Of a stretch of DNA of 18,204 bases, positions 1 to 6,529 are shown one piece after another (within the stretch, counting starts at the first letter, position 1; every line of letters begins with the position of its first letter). Source of the DNA: Clostridia bacterium (lineage in GTDB: Bacteria; Bacillota; Clostridia; Oscillospirales; CAG-272); the NCBI GenBank assembly GCA_029010655.1, contig JAQXKW010000096.1:1-18204 (forward strand). The letters run 5' to 3'. Under the pieces are notes generated by a model. That model was not told where the DNA came from. It saw nothing but the letters and a program-made list of their open reading frames with translations, and made no database searches. The position numbers were made by a program, and so were the translations under genes.

Positions 1-19
1 GCAAAGCTCCGCTTCTGTG

Positions 20-34
20 GGCGGCTTCGCCGCC
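20..34. other. Small GC-rich hairpin
   Basis: A perfect 6-bp stem, GGCGGC and GCCGCC, closes a TTC loop. There is no T-run on either side, so it is not a convincing terminator by itself. It lies just outside the stronger terminator at 58-83. The first 14 bases of the window resemble one arm of that terminator, so this may be part of a repeated or partly duplicated terminator region. Its role is unknown. Confidence 0.4.
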
Positions 35-57
35 TAATTCAACCTTTGTCCCAACGG

Positions 58-83
58 AAAAAGCGGAGCATAGCTCCGCTTTT
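58..83. terminator. Bidirectional intrinsic terminator after kdpE
   Basis: An 11-bp perfect stem, AAAAGCGGAGC with GCTCCGCTTTT, closes an ATA loop. Read on the minus strand, the stem is followed by a T-run (complement of the A-run at 58-62). It lies about 130 bp beyond the kdpE stop and can end the minus-strand potassium operon. The A-run and T-run symmetry also allows termination on the plus strand. Confidence 0.8.
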
Positions 84-127
84 GCTAAAGTTTGTATGTC
101 CTGTTTCCGGGGGCATTTTACGCCGCC

Positions 128-180
128 GCTAGCTGCTAGCCGCTAGCCGCTAGCCGCTAGCCGCTGGCCGCTGGCCGCTG
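128..180. repeat. Heptamer tandem repeat (GCTAGCC/GCTGGCC)
   Basis: Seven complete 7-bp units plus four bases of an eighth lie head to tail. The first unit is GCTAGCT, the next four are GCTAGCC, the last two are GCTGGCC, and the array ends with GCTG. It sits between the kdpE stop and its terminator, so it would be in the 3' untranslated part of the operon transcript. The unit length is not a multiple of three and no gene covers it. Copy number may vary between strains by slippage. Confidence 0.9.
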
Positions 181-214
181 AATAAATTACTAAATCGTAA
201 CATTCCCCAATTCT

Positions 215-910
215 TCATTCCACCTTCATCATACGGTAGCCCACGCCGATATGGGTCTGAATATATTGGGGCGAATCGGGGGCGGCTTCAAGCTTTTTGC
301 GAAGGGTTGCCATAAATACCCGAAGGGACGCAATATCGTTTTCCCAGCTGCTGCCCCAAACATTTTGGGTAATATACGTGTGGGTAAGCACCTTGCCCAC
401 GTTTTTCGCCAAAAGGCACAGTATTTTATACTCAATGGGAGTTACGTGCAGTTCCTCGTCCCCGATAAAGGCACAGCCGGAGGCAAAGTCTATTTTCAGC
501 TTGCCGTTGCAGAAAACCGAGTCGTTTGCGGCGGGATATGCGGCGGAAAGACGGCGCTGTGCCACACGGAGCCTTGCCAGCATTTCCTCCACGGAAAATG
601 GCTTTGTCAGATAATCGTCCGCCCCTGCGTCAAGGGCTTCTATTTTGTCCCCGTCCTCGCTTCTTGCGCTGATAACGATAATGGGCATGGAGGACCATGT
701 TCTTATTTTCCTTATAACTTCAACGCCGTCCATGTCGGGAAGTCCTAAATCAAGAAGAATAATATCCGGGTTGTGAGACGACGCTTCAGCTACGGCGGCA
801 CCTCCGTCGGAGGCGGTTATAAATTTATAGTCGTGAGATTTCAGGGTGGTGGTAATCAGGTTTCGCACGGGTGCGTCGTCCTCTACCACAAGTATTGTAA
901 ATTTATTCAT
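215..910 (-). CDS. kdpE: KdpE-like OmpR-family response regulator
   Basis: This is a 231-aa DNA-binding response regulator. Residues 1-120 form a receiver domain with the acidic pair at E10-D12, the phosphoacceptor D54 (LLDLGLPDMDG), S81 and the conserved K103 (LTKPF). Residues about 130-230 form an OmpR/PhoB winged helix ending in the usual IQTHIGVGYRM wing. The start overlaps the last 8 bases of kdpD, and its ribosome site (GAGGTG) lies inside kdpD, which implies translational coupling. It is expected to be phosphorylated by the neighbouring KdpD. KdpE normally activates kdpFABC in low potassium. No kdpFABC is present here, so the likely targets are the upstream ktr genes, an inference from operon context and the phased repeat at 5346-5366. 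Confidence 0.9.
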   Translation of the reverse strand: MNKFTILVVEDDAPVRNLITTTLKSHDYKFITASDGGAAVAEASSHNPDIILLDLGLPDMDGVEVIRKIRTWSSMPIIVISARSEDGDKIEALDAGADDYLTKPFSVEEMLARLRVAQRRLSAAYPAANDSVFCNGKLKIDFASGCAFIGDEELHVTPIEYKILCLLAKNVGKVLTHTYITQNVWGSSWENDIASLRVFMATLRKKLEAAPDSPQYIQTHIGVGYRMMKVE

Positions 911-2888
911 TGATTGTCACCTCGTCGCAGGGCAGAGTAAAGGTAAACACAGACCCGCTCGGCGAATTGTCCGAAAGGGACATTTCGCCGCCGTGGGCAT
1001 GAATTATTGACTTGCAAAGGGGAAGCCCCAGTCCGAGACTTCGGTGGCTGTCGGCTACCGAGCTGTTCCCCGTATAGAACATTTCAAAAACCCGCTCCTT
1101 GTCCGAATCGGGAATTCCGTCTCCGTTGTCAGCTATGCTTACCACTACGTTATTATCCTTTTTTTCGGCGGAAATCTTTATCTCACAGCCCTCCGGCGTG
1201 TATTTAACGGCGTTGTCTATAAGATTTATAATCACCTGAACAATGAGCCGGGGGTCTATTTTCACAAGCATCAGCTCGTCCCGAATATCTACGGTAATGC
1301 GGTGACCGGAGCTTTTTCGGCTGATGTGCCGCAGAGCCTCCTCGATAACCTCGTCCATAAGCTGTACCGACATATTGAAATTCATTCTGCCTTCTTCTAT
1401 TCGGGTAACGGACAAAAGGTTTTCCACAAGACCTATAAGCCATTGAGAATCGTCGTATATGTCCGTAAACATCTGAACACGGGTTTCGGGGTCCAGCCTT
1501 TCGTAGTTTGAAAGCAGATTGCTTGCATTTCCCGAAATTGACGTAAGGGGAGTCCGCAGGTCGTGGGAAATGGAGCGGAGAAGATTTGCCCTGAGCTGTT
1601 CGTTTTTCGCAAGCAGGGCTGCCTGCTCTTTTTCTTTTGCGTTGCGCCTGTTTTCAATAGCAAGGGCACCTTCGCCCAAAATCGAAAGAATCATGCTGTT
1701 TTCAAAGGAGTCAAGCGGCTTGTCGTTAATGCTAATTCCCACTACGCCGTAAACCTTTTCGCCTGCCCGAATGGCAAGATACAGGCATTTTGCGCCGCTG
1801 AGAACATCAGTCGTAGCGCCCGCCCGCTTCTTGTTTTCCATAACCCATTGAACAGCCTCTGCTTCAACAGGGGAAAAGAACACGCCTTTGTCGGAGTTTT
1901 CCGACGAAGCGAAAACATAGCCCCTCATAAGCTTTCCCCCCGATTCGGGATAAGCGATAACGTCACGGTTCAGTAAAACGCTTAGCTGACTTGCGGTAAT
2001 GCCCGCAATTTCCGTGTCGTCGCTTGCCTTCTGCAAGAGCTTGCTTGTGTCGAACAGCACCTTTGTGCGGAAAGCGGTTCGGGCGGAAAGCTTTGCGTGG
2101 TCCTTCAGCTTTGACGCCAGCGTGCCGGTAATAATAGAGGTAACCAGCATAATGGTAAAGGTTACGGTGTAGCCCGAATCGTATGCGTGAAAGGTAAATC
2201 TGGGCTCGGTAAGGAAGAAATTGAACAGCATTACGCTGACCACAGATCCGAGAACGCCGTAAAAGTATCCCTTTGTAAAAAGGGAGGTCAGCAGTACGCC
2301 GAGAATATAAATCGTTATAATATTGGCGTCGGTAATTCCAAGCTCAAGAAACGCCATGCCGATTAAGGTGGCGACCGTAAGGATTATTACCGTAATAAGC
2401 AAGTCTTTTGTGTGGGGAATAATGCCCCTTGTGAGCATTATTCTTTTTTCGTTGTAATTTGCGTCCGCGGCATAGTCGGGAATTATGTGAATATCAATTC
2501 CGGGAACAATTTCCGTCAGCTTTTCCGTAAGGGTCGGCTTGCTCCAGAAGTGACGCCGCTTTGTACTGCTCCGTCCGATAACGATTTCCGTAACGCCCCA
2601 CAGACGGGCAAATTCCGCAATCTGATAGGAAACGTCGTCTCCGTAAACGGTGGCAATATCTGCACCTAACTTTTCCGCAAGGCGAATATTGCTTTGAAGC
2701 CGGTTTTTATCCTCCGTTGGCATGCTGTCGGCAAAAGAGGTTTTAACGTAAAGCGCAGTAAAGGCTCCGCCTAAGGCTTCCGCCATCTTCGCCGCCGCGC
2801 GAATGATTTTTGCGTTGGACGGAGAGGGGGAGAGACATACGAGAGTATGCTCGGCTTTTTTTATGTCCGCAGACTTTTGTGACGCCAT
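903..2888 (-). CDS. kdpD: KdpD-like sensor histidine kinase without the N-terminal KdpD domain
   Basis: This 661-aa membrane kinase is well short of the roughly 900 residues of classical KdpD. Residues 13-138 form a UspA-like domain. About 160-260 hold four closely packed transmembrane segments (DUF4118 type). About 275-415 look like a GAF domain. The kinase core follows: H-box SHDLRTPL with H442, N-box NLIDNA with N559, G1 DNGDGIPD at 587-594 and G2 GLGLPL at 619-624. All catalytic motifs are intact, so it should autophosphorylate and pass phosphate to KdpE. The N-terminal KdpD domain with its Walker-type motifs is absent. Only 55 bp separate this start from the preceding gene, and a GGCGGTGAT ribosome site precedes the ATG, so the short form appears genuine rather than mis-started. 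Potassium or turgor sensing is inferred from the family. Confidence 0.88.
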   Translation of the reverse strand: MASQKSADIKKAEHTLVCLSPSPSNAKIIRAAAKMAEALGGAFTALYVKTSFADSMPTEDKNRLQSNIRLAEKLGADIATVYGDDVSYQIAEFARLWGVTEIVIGRSSTKRRHFWSKPTLTEKLTEIVPGIDIHIIPDYAADANYNEKRIMLTRGIIPHTKDLLITVIILTVATLIGMAFLELGITDANIITIYILGVLLTSLFTKGYFYGVLGSVVSVMLFNFFLTEPRFTFHAYDSGYTVTFTIMLVTSIITGTLASKLKDHAKLSARTAFRTKVLFDTSKLLQKASDDTEIAGITASQLSVLLNRDVIAYPESGGKLMRGYVFASSENSDKGVFFSPVEAEAVQWVMENKKRAGATTDVLSGAKCLYLAIRAGEKVYGVVGISINDKPLDSFENSMILSILGEGALAIENRRNAKEKEQAALLAKNEQLRANLLRSISHDLRTPLTSISGNASNLLSNYERLDPETRVQMFTDIYDDSQWLIGLVENLLSVTRIEEGRMNFNMSVQLMDEVIEEALRHISRKSSGHRITVDIRDELMLVKIDPRLIVQVIINLIDNAVKYTPEGCEIKISAEKKDNNVVVSIADNGDGIPDSDKERVFEMFYTGNSSVADSHRSLGLGLPLCKSIIHAHGGEMSLSDNSPSGSVFTFTLPCDEVTINE

Positions 2889-2943
2889 AATATCACCGCC
2901 TCAAATTAATCTGCTTTATTATATCATTTTTTTGCGAAATAAT

Positions 2944-3234
2944 CTACTGTTTACTCTTTATTTCATTCTGCTGAGCGGAAAACGCATCTTTCACGTCACC
3001 GTCGCAGACTATAATGCGGACATTTTCATGGCTTTTTTTGAAATTATGTATTGCCTCCAACGCTTCCTCGTCGGAAATTGCGTCCGTGAGCACAATGCAG
3101 GAGGGCTCTGTTTTTTCGCTTTCTTTTTCAATGGCTTTGCGGTTTACGCAGAGAAATCTGTCAAGTCTCGTCATAAGAAAATAACAGAAAATCAATGCGC
3201 CCAGCACAGCCGCTGCCAGAAATACTTCCTTCAT
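2944..3234 (-). CDS. Small single-pass membrane protein of the ktr-kdp operon
   Basis: This is a 96-aa protein with one hydrophobic segment at about residues 4-22 and a charged tail. From about residue 45 the tail alternates beta-like and alpha-like stretches (SCIVLTDAISDEEALEAI, then VRIIVCDGD), suggesting a small cytoplasmic alpha/beta domain. A strong GGGGAGGTGAG ribosome site precedes the ATG. It lies 33 bp after ktrA and 55 bp before kdpD in the same direction, so it is almost certainly co-transcribed with them. I do not recognise a family. Its position between the transporter genes and a KdpD lacking its usual input domain makes a role in sensing or in linking the two plausible, but this is context only. 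Confidence 0.75.
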   Translation of the reverse strand: MKEVFLAAAVLGALIFCYFLMTRLDRFLCVNRKAIEKESEKTEPSCIVLTDAISDEEALEAIHNFKKSHENVRIIVCDGDVKDAFSAQQNEIKSKQ

Positions 3235-3267
3235 TAATGCTCACCTCCCCGAAAGTTTTTTTGCAGG

Positions 3268-3915
3268 TTATATCTGAAAGCACTTTTGCAGAGTTTTGTA
3301 CTCGCCCAGCACAAGCAGGGACTGCTTTTCGCTGAGAACCGTGTCGGGAGTTATCGCCATGTTCAGCTTGCCGTCCTGCTTTATTGCCATAATATTGATG
3401 TTGTATTTTTTCCGTATGTCTATCTGACCTACGCTTTTTCCTATCCATGCCTTGGGCACGGATACCTCGAAAATTGCGTGACCGTCCTCAAGCTCAATGT
3501 AGTCTAAAATGTGGTCGGAGCTGTAACGTATTGCCGCCCATTTCGCCACCTGCTTTTCGGGGTATACCACCTCGTCCGCCCCGTTGCGGAGCAGGAATTT
3601 TGCGTGTACGTCGCGGTCCGCTCTGGATACAACGAATTTTGCGCCCAGCTCTTTAAGCAGAGACGTGGTTTCAAGAGAGCTCTGAAAGTCGCTCCCGATT
3701 GTAACAATGCAAATATCGTAATTCCCCACGCCGAGAGATTTGAGAAACACGGCGTTTGTGCTGTCTCCGATTTGGGCGTTTGTAACAATGGGGAGAATAT
3801 CGTTTATTCTTTCCTCGTCCCTGTCAACCGCCATCACCTGATGACCCAGTATGTTAAGCTGAGTTGCAATGTGCTTTCCGAATCTTCCCAGCCCGATAAG
3901 CAAAATTGTTTTCAT
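3268..3915 (-). CDS. ktrA: KtrA/TrkA-family potassium uptake regulatory subunit
   Basis: This is a 215-aa cytoplasmic RCK protein, close to the size of Bacillus KtrA. Residues 1-120 form the Rossmann (TrkA-N) domain with the nucleotide motif GLGRFG at 8-13 and an acidic VDRDEER stretch after the second strand. About 135-215 form the TrkA-C domain with the sequence SVPKAWIGKSVGQIDIRKKYNINIMAIKQ. In this family a ring of such subunits binds ATP/ADP or NAD(H) and gates the membrane subunit. The ribosome site AAAGGAGA lies just upstream of the start, and the gap to the upstream KtrB-like gene is only 11 bp. One RCK unit (not the tandem pair of proteobacterial TrkA) supports the Ktr type. Confidence 0.9.
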   Translation of the reverse strand: MKTILLIGLGRFGKHIATQLNILGHQVMAVDRDEERINDILPIVTNAQIGDSTNAVFLKSLGVGNYDICIVTIGSDFQSSLETTSLLKELGAKFVVSRADRDVHAKFLLRNGADEVVYPEKQVAKWAAIRYSSDHILDYIELEDGHAIFEVSVPKAWIGKSVGQIDIRKKYNINIMAIKQDGKLNMAITPDTVLSEKQSLLVLGEYKTLQKCFQI

Positions 3916-3926
3916 AATTTTCTCCT

Positions 3927-5264
3927 TTATCCTACGGTTATTCTTTCCTGCGGCAGCTTTGAAGCCTTTTTATGGGGACGGGACAGAGCCGCATATATAA
4001 GGGTCAGTCCGCCTACTCTGCCGAGGAACATAAGAAGTATCAGTATTACCTGAGATATATAGCCCAAAGAGGGGGTAATGCCCAGGGTCAGTCCCACCGT
4101 GCCTACCGCCGACGCCGTTTCAAAAAGGCATGTTCCCAAAGGAAGGCTTTCCGCCGCACTTATAATTATAGCTCCCGTGAAAAACAGGGAAATATACATT
4201 ACGAATATGGCGGTTGCATGCCTTATAATGCCGCCGTCAAGCCTGCGCCCGAAAGCTTCTGCGTCCTCTTTCCTGCGGAAAATCGCTATGGCGTTGATTA
4301 TAAGCACCGCAAAGGTGGTGGTTTTCATACCTCCTGCGGTTGACCCGGGCGAGCCGCCTATAATCATCAGCAGTATAATTATAGCCCTGCCCCCTCCTGT
4401 CATAGCGGTAAGATCGGCTGTGTTAAAGCCTGCGGTTCTGGGGGTTACCGCCTGGAAAAGGGAGCTGAAAATCCGCTCCTTTAAGGGAAGGGACGAAAAA
4501 TCCGAGAAAAAGAAGAATACTGCGGGAACAAGGATAAGAAACGCTGTGAAAAGCAGTATTATTTTACTCTGCATGCGGTAGCGTTTGATATGATGCCTGT
4601 TGGTGTATATGTCCTCCCATGTTAAAAAGCCGATGCCGCCGATTATTATGAGCAGTATTGCCGCAATGTTTATTACGGGATCTGTTGCATACGAGGTCAG
4701 CGACTGATAGGGAGCGTCGGCGCTTCCCATAACGTCAAAGCCCGCGTTGCAGAAAGCCGAAATTGAGTGGAACACCGCCATCCAAATGCCCCGTGCTCCG
4801 AAATCACGGCAGAAAACCGGCATCATGACAACAGCGCCCGCCAGCTCAAATATAAGGGTGGCTTTCAGTATAAACAGCGTCAGCCTGACGATTCCGCCCA
4901 CCTTGGGAGCCGCTATTGCCTCCTGCATGGTGCTTCTCTGCATAAGGCTTATTTTTCTTCCGGAAAGAAGTGCCAGGGACGCCGCAACGGTAACAACTCC
5001 CAGACCGCCGATTTGAATAAGCACCAGAATGACGCTCTGCCCGAAGGCGGACCAGTAGGTTGCGGTATCGTGAACCACAAGTCCCGTTACGCAGGCGGCG
5101 GAGGTTGAAGTAAACAGCGCCTCGTTAAATGGAGTAAACTCCCTGCTTTGCGACGAAATGGGGAGCATTAACAGTAAGGCTCCCAGAAGAACCACGCCCG
5201 CAAAACCTAAAATTATTATCTGGAAGGAGGAAAGACCTCTCTTTGTATTGGGCTTTTTGTCCAT
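3927..5264 (-). CDS. ktrB: KtrB/TrkH-family potassium transporter membrane subunit
   Basis: This 445-aa integral membrane protein has the repeated M1-P-M2 architecture of the Trk/Ktr/HKT superfamily. Selectivity-loop segments are visible: TSTSAACVTGLVV near residue 55, SAFCNAGFDVMG near 175, TPRTAGFNTAD near 280 and ETASAVGTVGLTLG near 385. Each has the conserved glycine expected in a potassium filter. The gly-rich stretch GGSPGSTAGGMKTTT near residue 310 is also typical. It imports potassium, probably coupled to sodium or membrane potential, under control of the KtrA ring encoded next to it. It is the first gene of the minus-strand operon, with a GGGAGGGT ribosome site before the ATG. The name trkH would also be acceptable; length and partner favour Ktr. 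Confidence 0.92.
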   Translation of the reverse strand: MDKKPNTKRGLSSFQIIILGFAGVVLLGALLLMLPISSQSREFTPFNEALFTSTSAACVTGLVVHDTATYWSAFGQSVILVLIQIGGLGVVTVAASLALLSGRKISLMQRSTMQEAIAAPKVGGIVRLTLFILKATLIFELAGAVVMMPVFCRDFGARGIWMAVFHSISAFCNAGFDVMGSADAPYQSLTSYATDPVINIAAILLIIIGGIGFLTWEDIYTNRHHIKRYRMQSKIILLFTAFLILVPAVFFFFSDFSSLPLKERIFSSLFQAVTPRTAGFNTADLTAMTGGGRAIIILLMIIGGSPGSTAGGMKTTTFAVLIINAIAIFRRKEDAEAFGRRLDGGIIRHATAIFVMYISLFFTGAIIISAAESLPLGTCLFETASAVGTVGLTLGITPSLGYISQVILILLMFLGRVGGLTLIYAALSRPHKKASKLPQERITVG

Positions 5265-5320
5265 CTATACCCTCCCTTTTTACCTTTTTACAATATTATT
5301 TTACTTCTTTCGGTGAAAAG

Positions 5321-5326
5321 ATTGTA
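5321..5326 (-). promoter_or_regulatory. Candidate -10 of the ktr-kdp operon promoter
   Basis: On the minus strand TACAAT lies about 57 bp upstream of the ktrB start. A -35 at the normal spacing would fall at about 5344-5349, where there is no good TTGACA match. A weak -35 overlapped by a phased direct repeat is what an activator-dependent promoter would look like. The call is by eye only. Confidence 0.45.
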
Positions 5327-5345
5327 TAAGAGTATTTAATTTCGT

Positions 5346-5366
5346 ATAAAGATTTCATAAAGATTT
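5346..5366. promoter_or_regulatory. 11-bp-phased direct repeat, candidate KdpE operator
   Basis: ATAAAGATTT occurs twice, at 5346-5355 and 5357-5366, an 11-bp period. OmpR/KdpE-family regulators bind tandem half-sites spaced about one helical turn. The repeat covers the expected -35 region of the ktrB promoter, a position suited to activation. KdpE binding here is inferred from family behaviour and from the kdpE gene in the same operon. Confidence 0.55.
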
Positions 5367-5404
5367 ACGGCTGTTTACTGCTTTTGCGGTGTTTTACTCT
5401 TTTT

Positions 5405-5422
5405 CCGTAAAATGCCGTAAAA
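5405..5422. repeat. Direct repeat CCGTAAAA with 10-bp period
   Basis: CCGTAAAA occurs at 5405-5412 and 5415-5422, with a related GCGTAAAT nearby at about 5440. It lies upstream of the rightward promoter for the DUF4037 gene and on the far side of the ktr promoter. It could be a second regulator site. No binding protein can be named. Confidence 0.4.
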
Positions 5423-5426
5423 ATAT

Positions 5427-5478
5427 TTGACTTTTTATAGCGTAAATACTTTATTTCGGTATTATTATGTGATATAAT
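5427..5478 (+). promoter_or_regulatory. Candidate promoter of the DUF4037-flavodiiron operon
   Basis: An extended -10, TGATATAAT, ends at 5478 (TATAAT at 5473-5478). TTGACT at 5427-5432 is too far away to be its -35, and the hexamer at the proper distance (TTTATT) is weak, so the promoter probably relies on the extended -10. It leaves a leader of about 90 bases before the ATG at 5577. Confidence 0.5.
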
Positions 5479-5576
5479 GAGCCTGTTAATAAACGCTGAG
5501 AAAAAGCGAACCGACCTTCGGCTGCCGCGGATGTTTTTCACGGAACAGGAATTGATGAAACGGGCGAGGAAAGTAT

Positions 5577-6518
5577 ATGAACGGTCTTGAGCTGTCACGG
5601 GGATATTACGGTGAATACGGCAAGCCCATGCTGGAAAACGAGTTTGCCCGTCTTTTGCCGTACCTTGCCGTGGGCTTCGTGGGAAGCGGGTCGGAGCATT
5701 ACGGCTTTGATGACGAAATATCACGGGACCACGATTTTGAGCCGGGCTTTTGCATTTTTCTGCCCGATGAAGAAACGGTCAGCCGCAGGGACGCTTTTCT
5801 CCTGGAGAGGGCATATGCCAAACTGCCGAGAGAATACGGCGGCGTGAAATGCCAGAAAATATCCCCCGTGGGCGGAAACAGAAACGGCGTTATACGCACC
5901 TCCGATTTTTATTCTTCGGCAGTGGGTGCGCCGGACGGCGGGCTTTCCACGGACGCATGGCTCCGCATTCCCGATTACGCCTTGGCGGAGGCGGTAAACG
6001 GCGAGATTTTCTATGACGGCTACGGCGAGTTTACAAAAATCCGCCGAAAGCTTATGAACATGCCGGAAGACGTAAAGCTAAAGCGCCTTGCGGGAAATCT
6101 TCTGATTATGGCGCAGTCGGGACAGTATAACTTCCCCCGATGCCTAAAGCACGGGGAGCCGGAGGCGGCACAGCTTGCCTGCGTGGAATTTGTAAATTCC
6201 GCCATGAAGGCGGTAAGCCTTCTTAATAATAAATATCTGCCCTATTATAAATGGAGCTTCCGCGCCCTGCGGGAAAATGCCGAGACGAAGGAAATCTCGG
6301 AAAAGCTCTCGGTTTTGCTTTTCGGAGAAAACAGCGACATAGCCGCAAAGGAAAAATACGATATTATCGAGGAAATTTCCGCAGAGGTGATTTCTAAACT
6401 TCAAAGCAGAGACTTAACAAAAGCCACCTGCGATAATCTTGAAAACCATGCCTATTCGGTAAATGATAAAATAAGCGACAGCTATGTGAGAAATCTGCAT
6501 ATTCTGTCGGCAGTATAA
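5577..6518 (+). CDS. DUF4037 nucleotidyltransferase-like protein
   Basis: This 313-aa protein begins MNGLELSRGYYGEYGKPML, typical of DUF4037 proteins. The segment GSGSEHYGFDDEISRDHDF (residues 36-54) resembles the GS...DxD core of the nucleotidyltransferase fold, with D51 and D53 as candidate metal ligands. The C-terminal half is helical and resembles the substrate-binding half of aminoglycoside-nucleotidyltransferase-like enzymes. The true substrate is not known. A ribosome site (GAGGAAAG) lies directly upstream. It is followed after 11 bp by the flavodiiron gene, with which it is probably co-transcribed. No functional link to oxygen detoxification is evident from sequence. An ATG at about 5555 upstream is out of frame with this product. 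Confidence 0.8.
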   Translation: MNGLELSRGYYGEYGKPMLENEFARLLPYLAVGFVGSGSEHYGFDDEISRDHDFEPGFCIFLPDEETVSRRDAFLLERAYAKLPREYGGVKCQKISPVGGNRNGVIRTSDFYSSAVGAPDGGLSTDAWLRIPDYALAEAVNGEIFYDGYGEFTKIRRKLMNMPEDVKLKRLAGNLLIMAQSGQYNFPRCLKHGEPEAAQLACVEFVNSAMKAVSLLNNKYLPYYKWSFRALRENAETKEISEKLSVLLFGENSDIAAKEKYDIIEEISAEVISKLQSRDLTKATCDNLENHAYSVNDKISDSYVRNLHILSAV

Positions 6519-6529
6519 GGAGAGGAAAC

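Noticed and set aside
128..180. Coding repeat
   Set aside because: Unit length is 7 bp, not a multiple of three, and no gene spans it.
251..748. Long open frame opposite kdpE
   Set aside because: Antisense shadow of a clear response regulator gene; no family resemblance or ribosome site.
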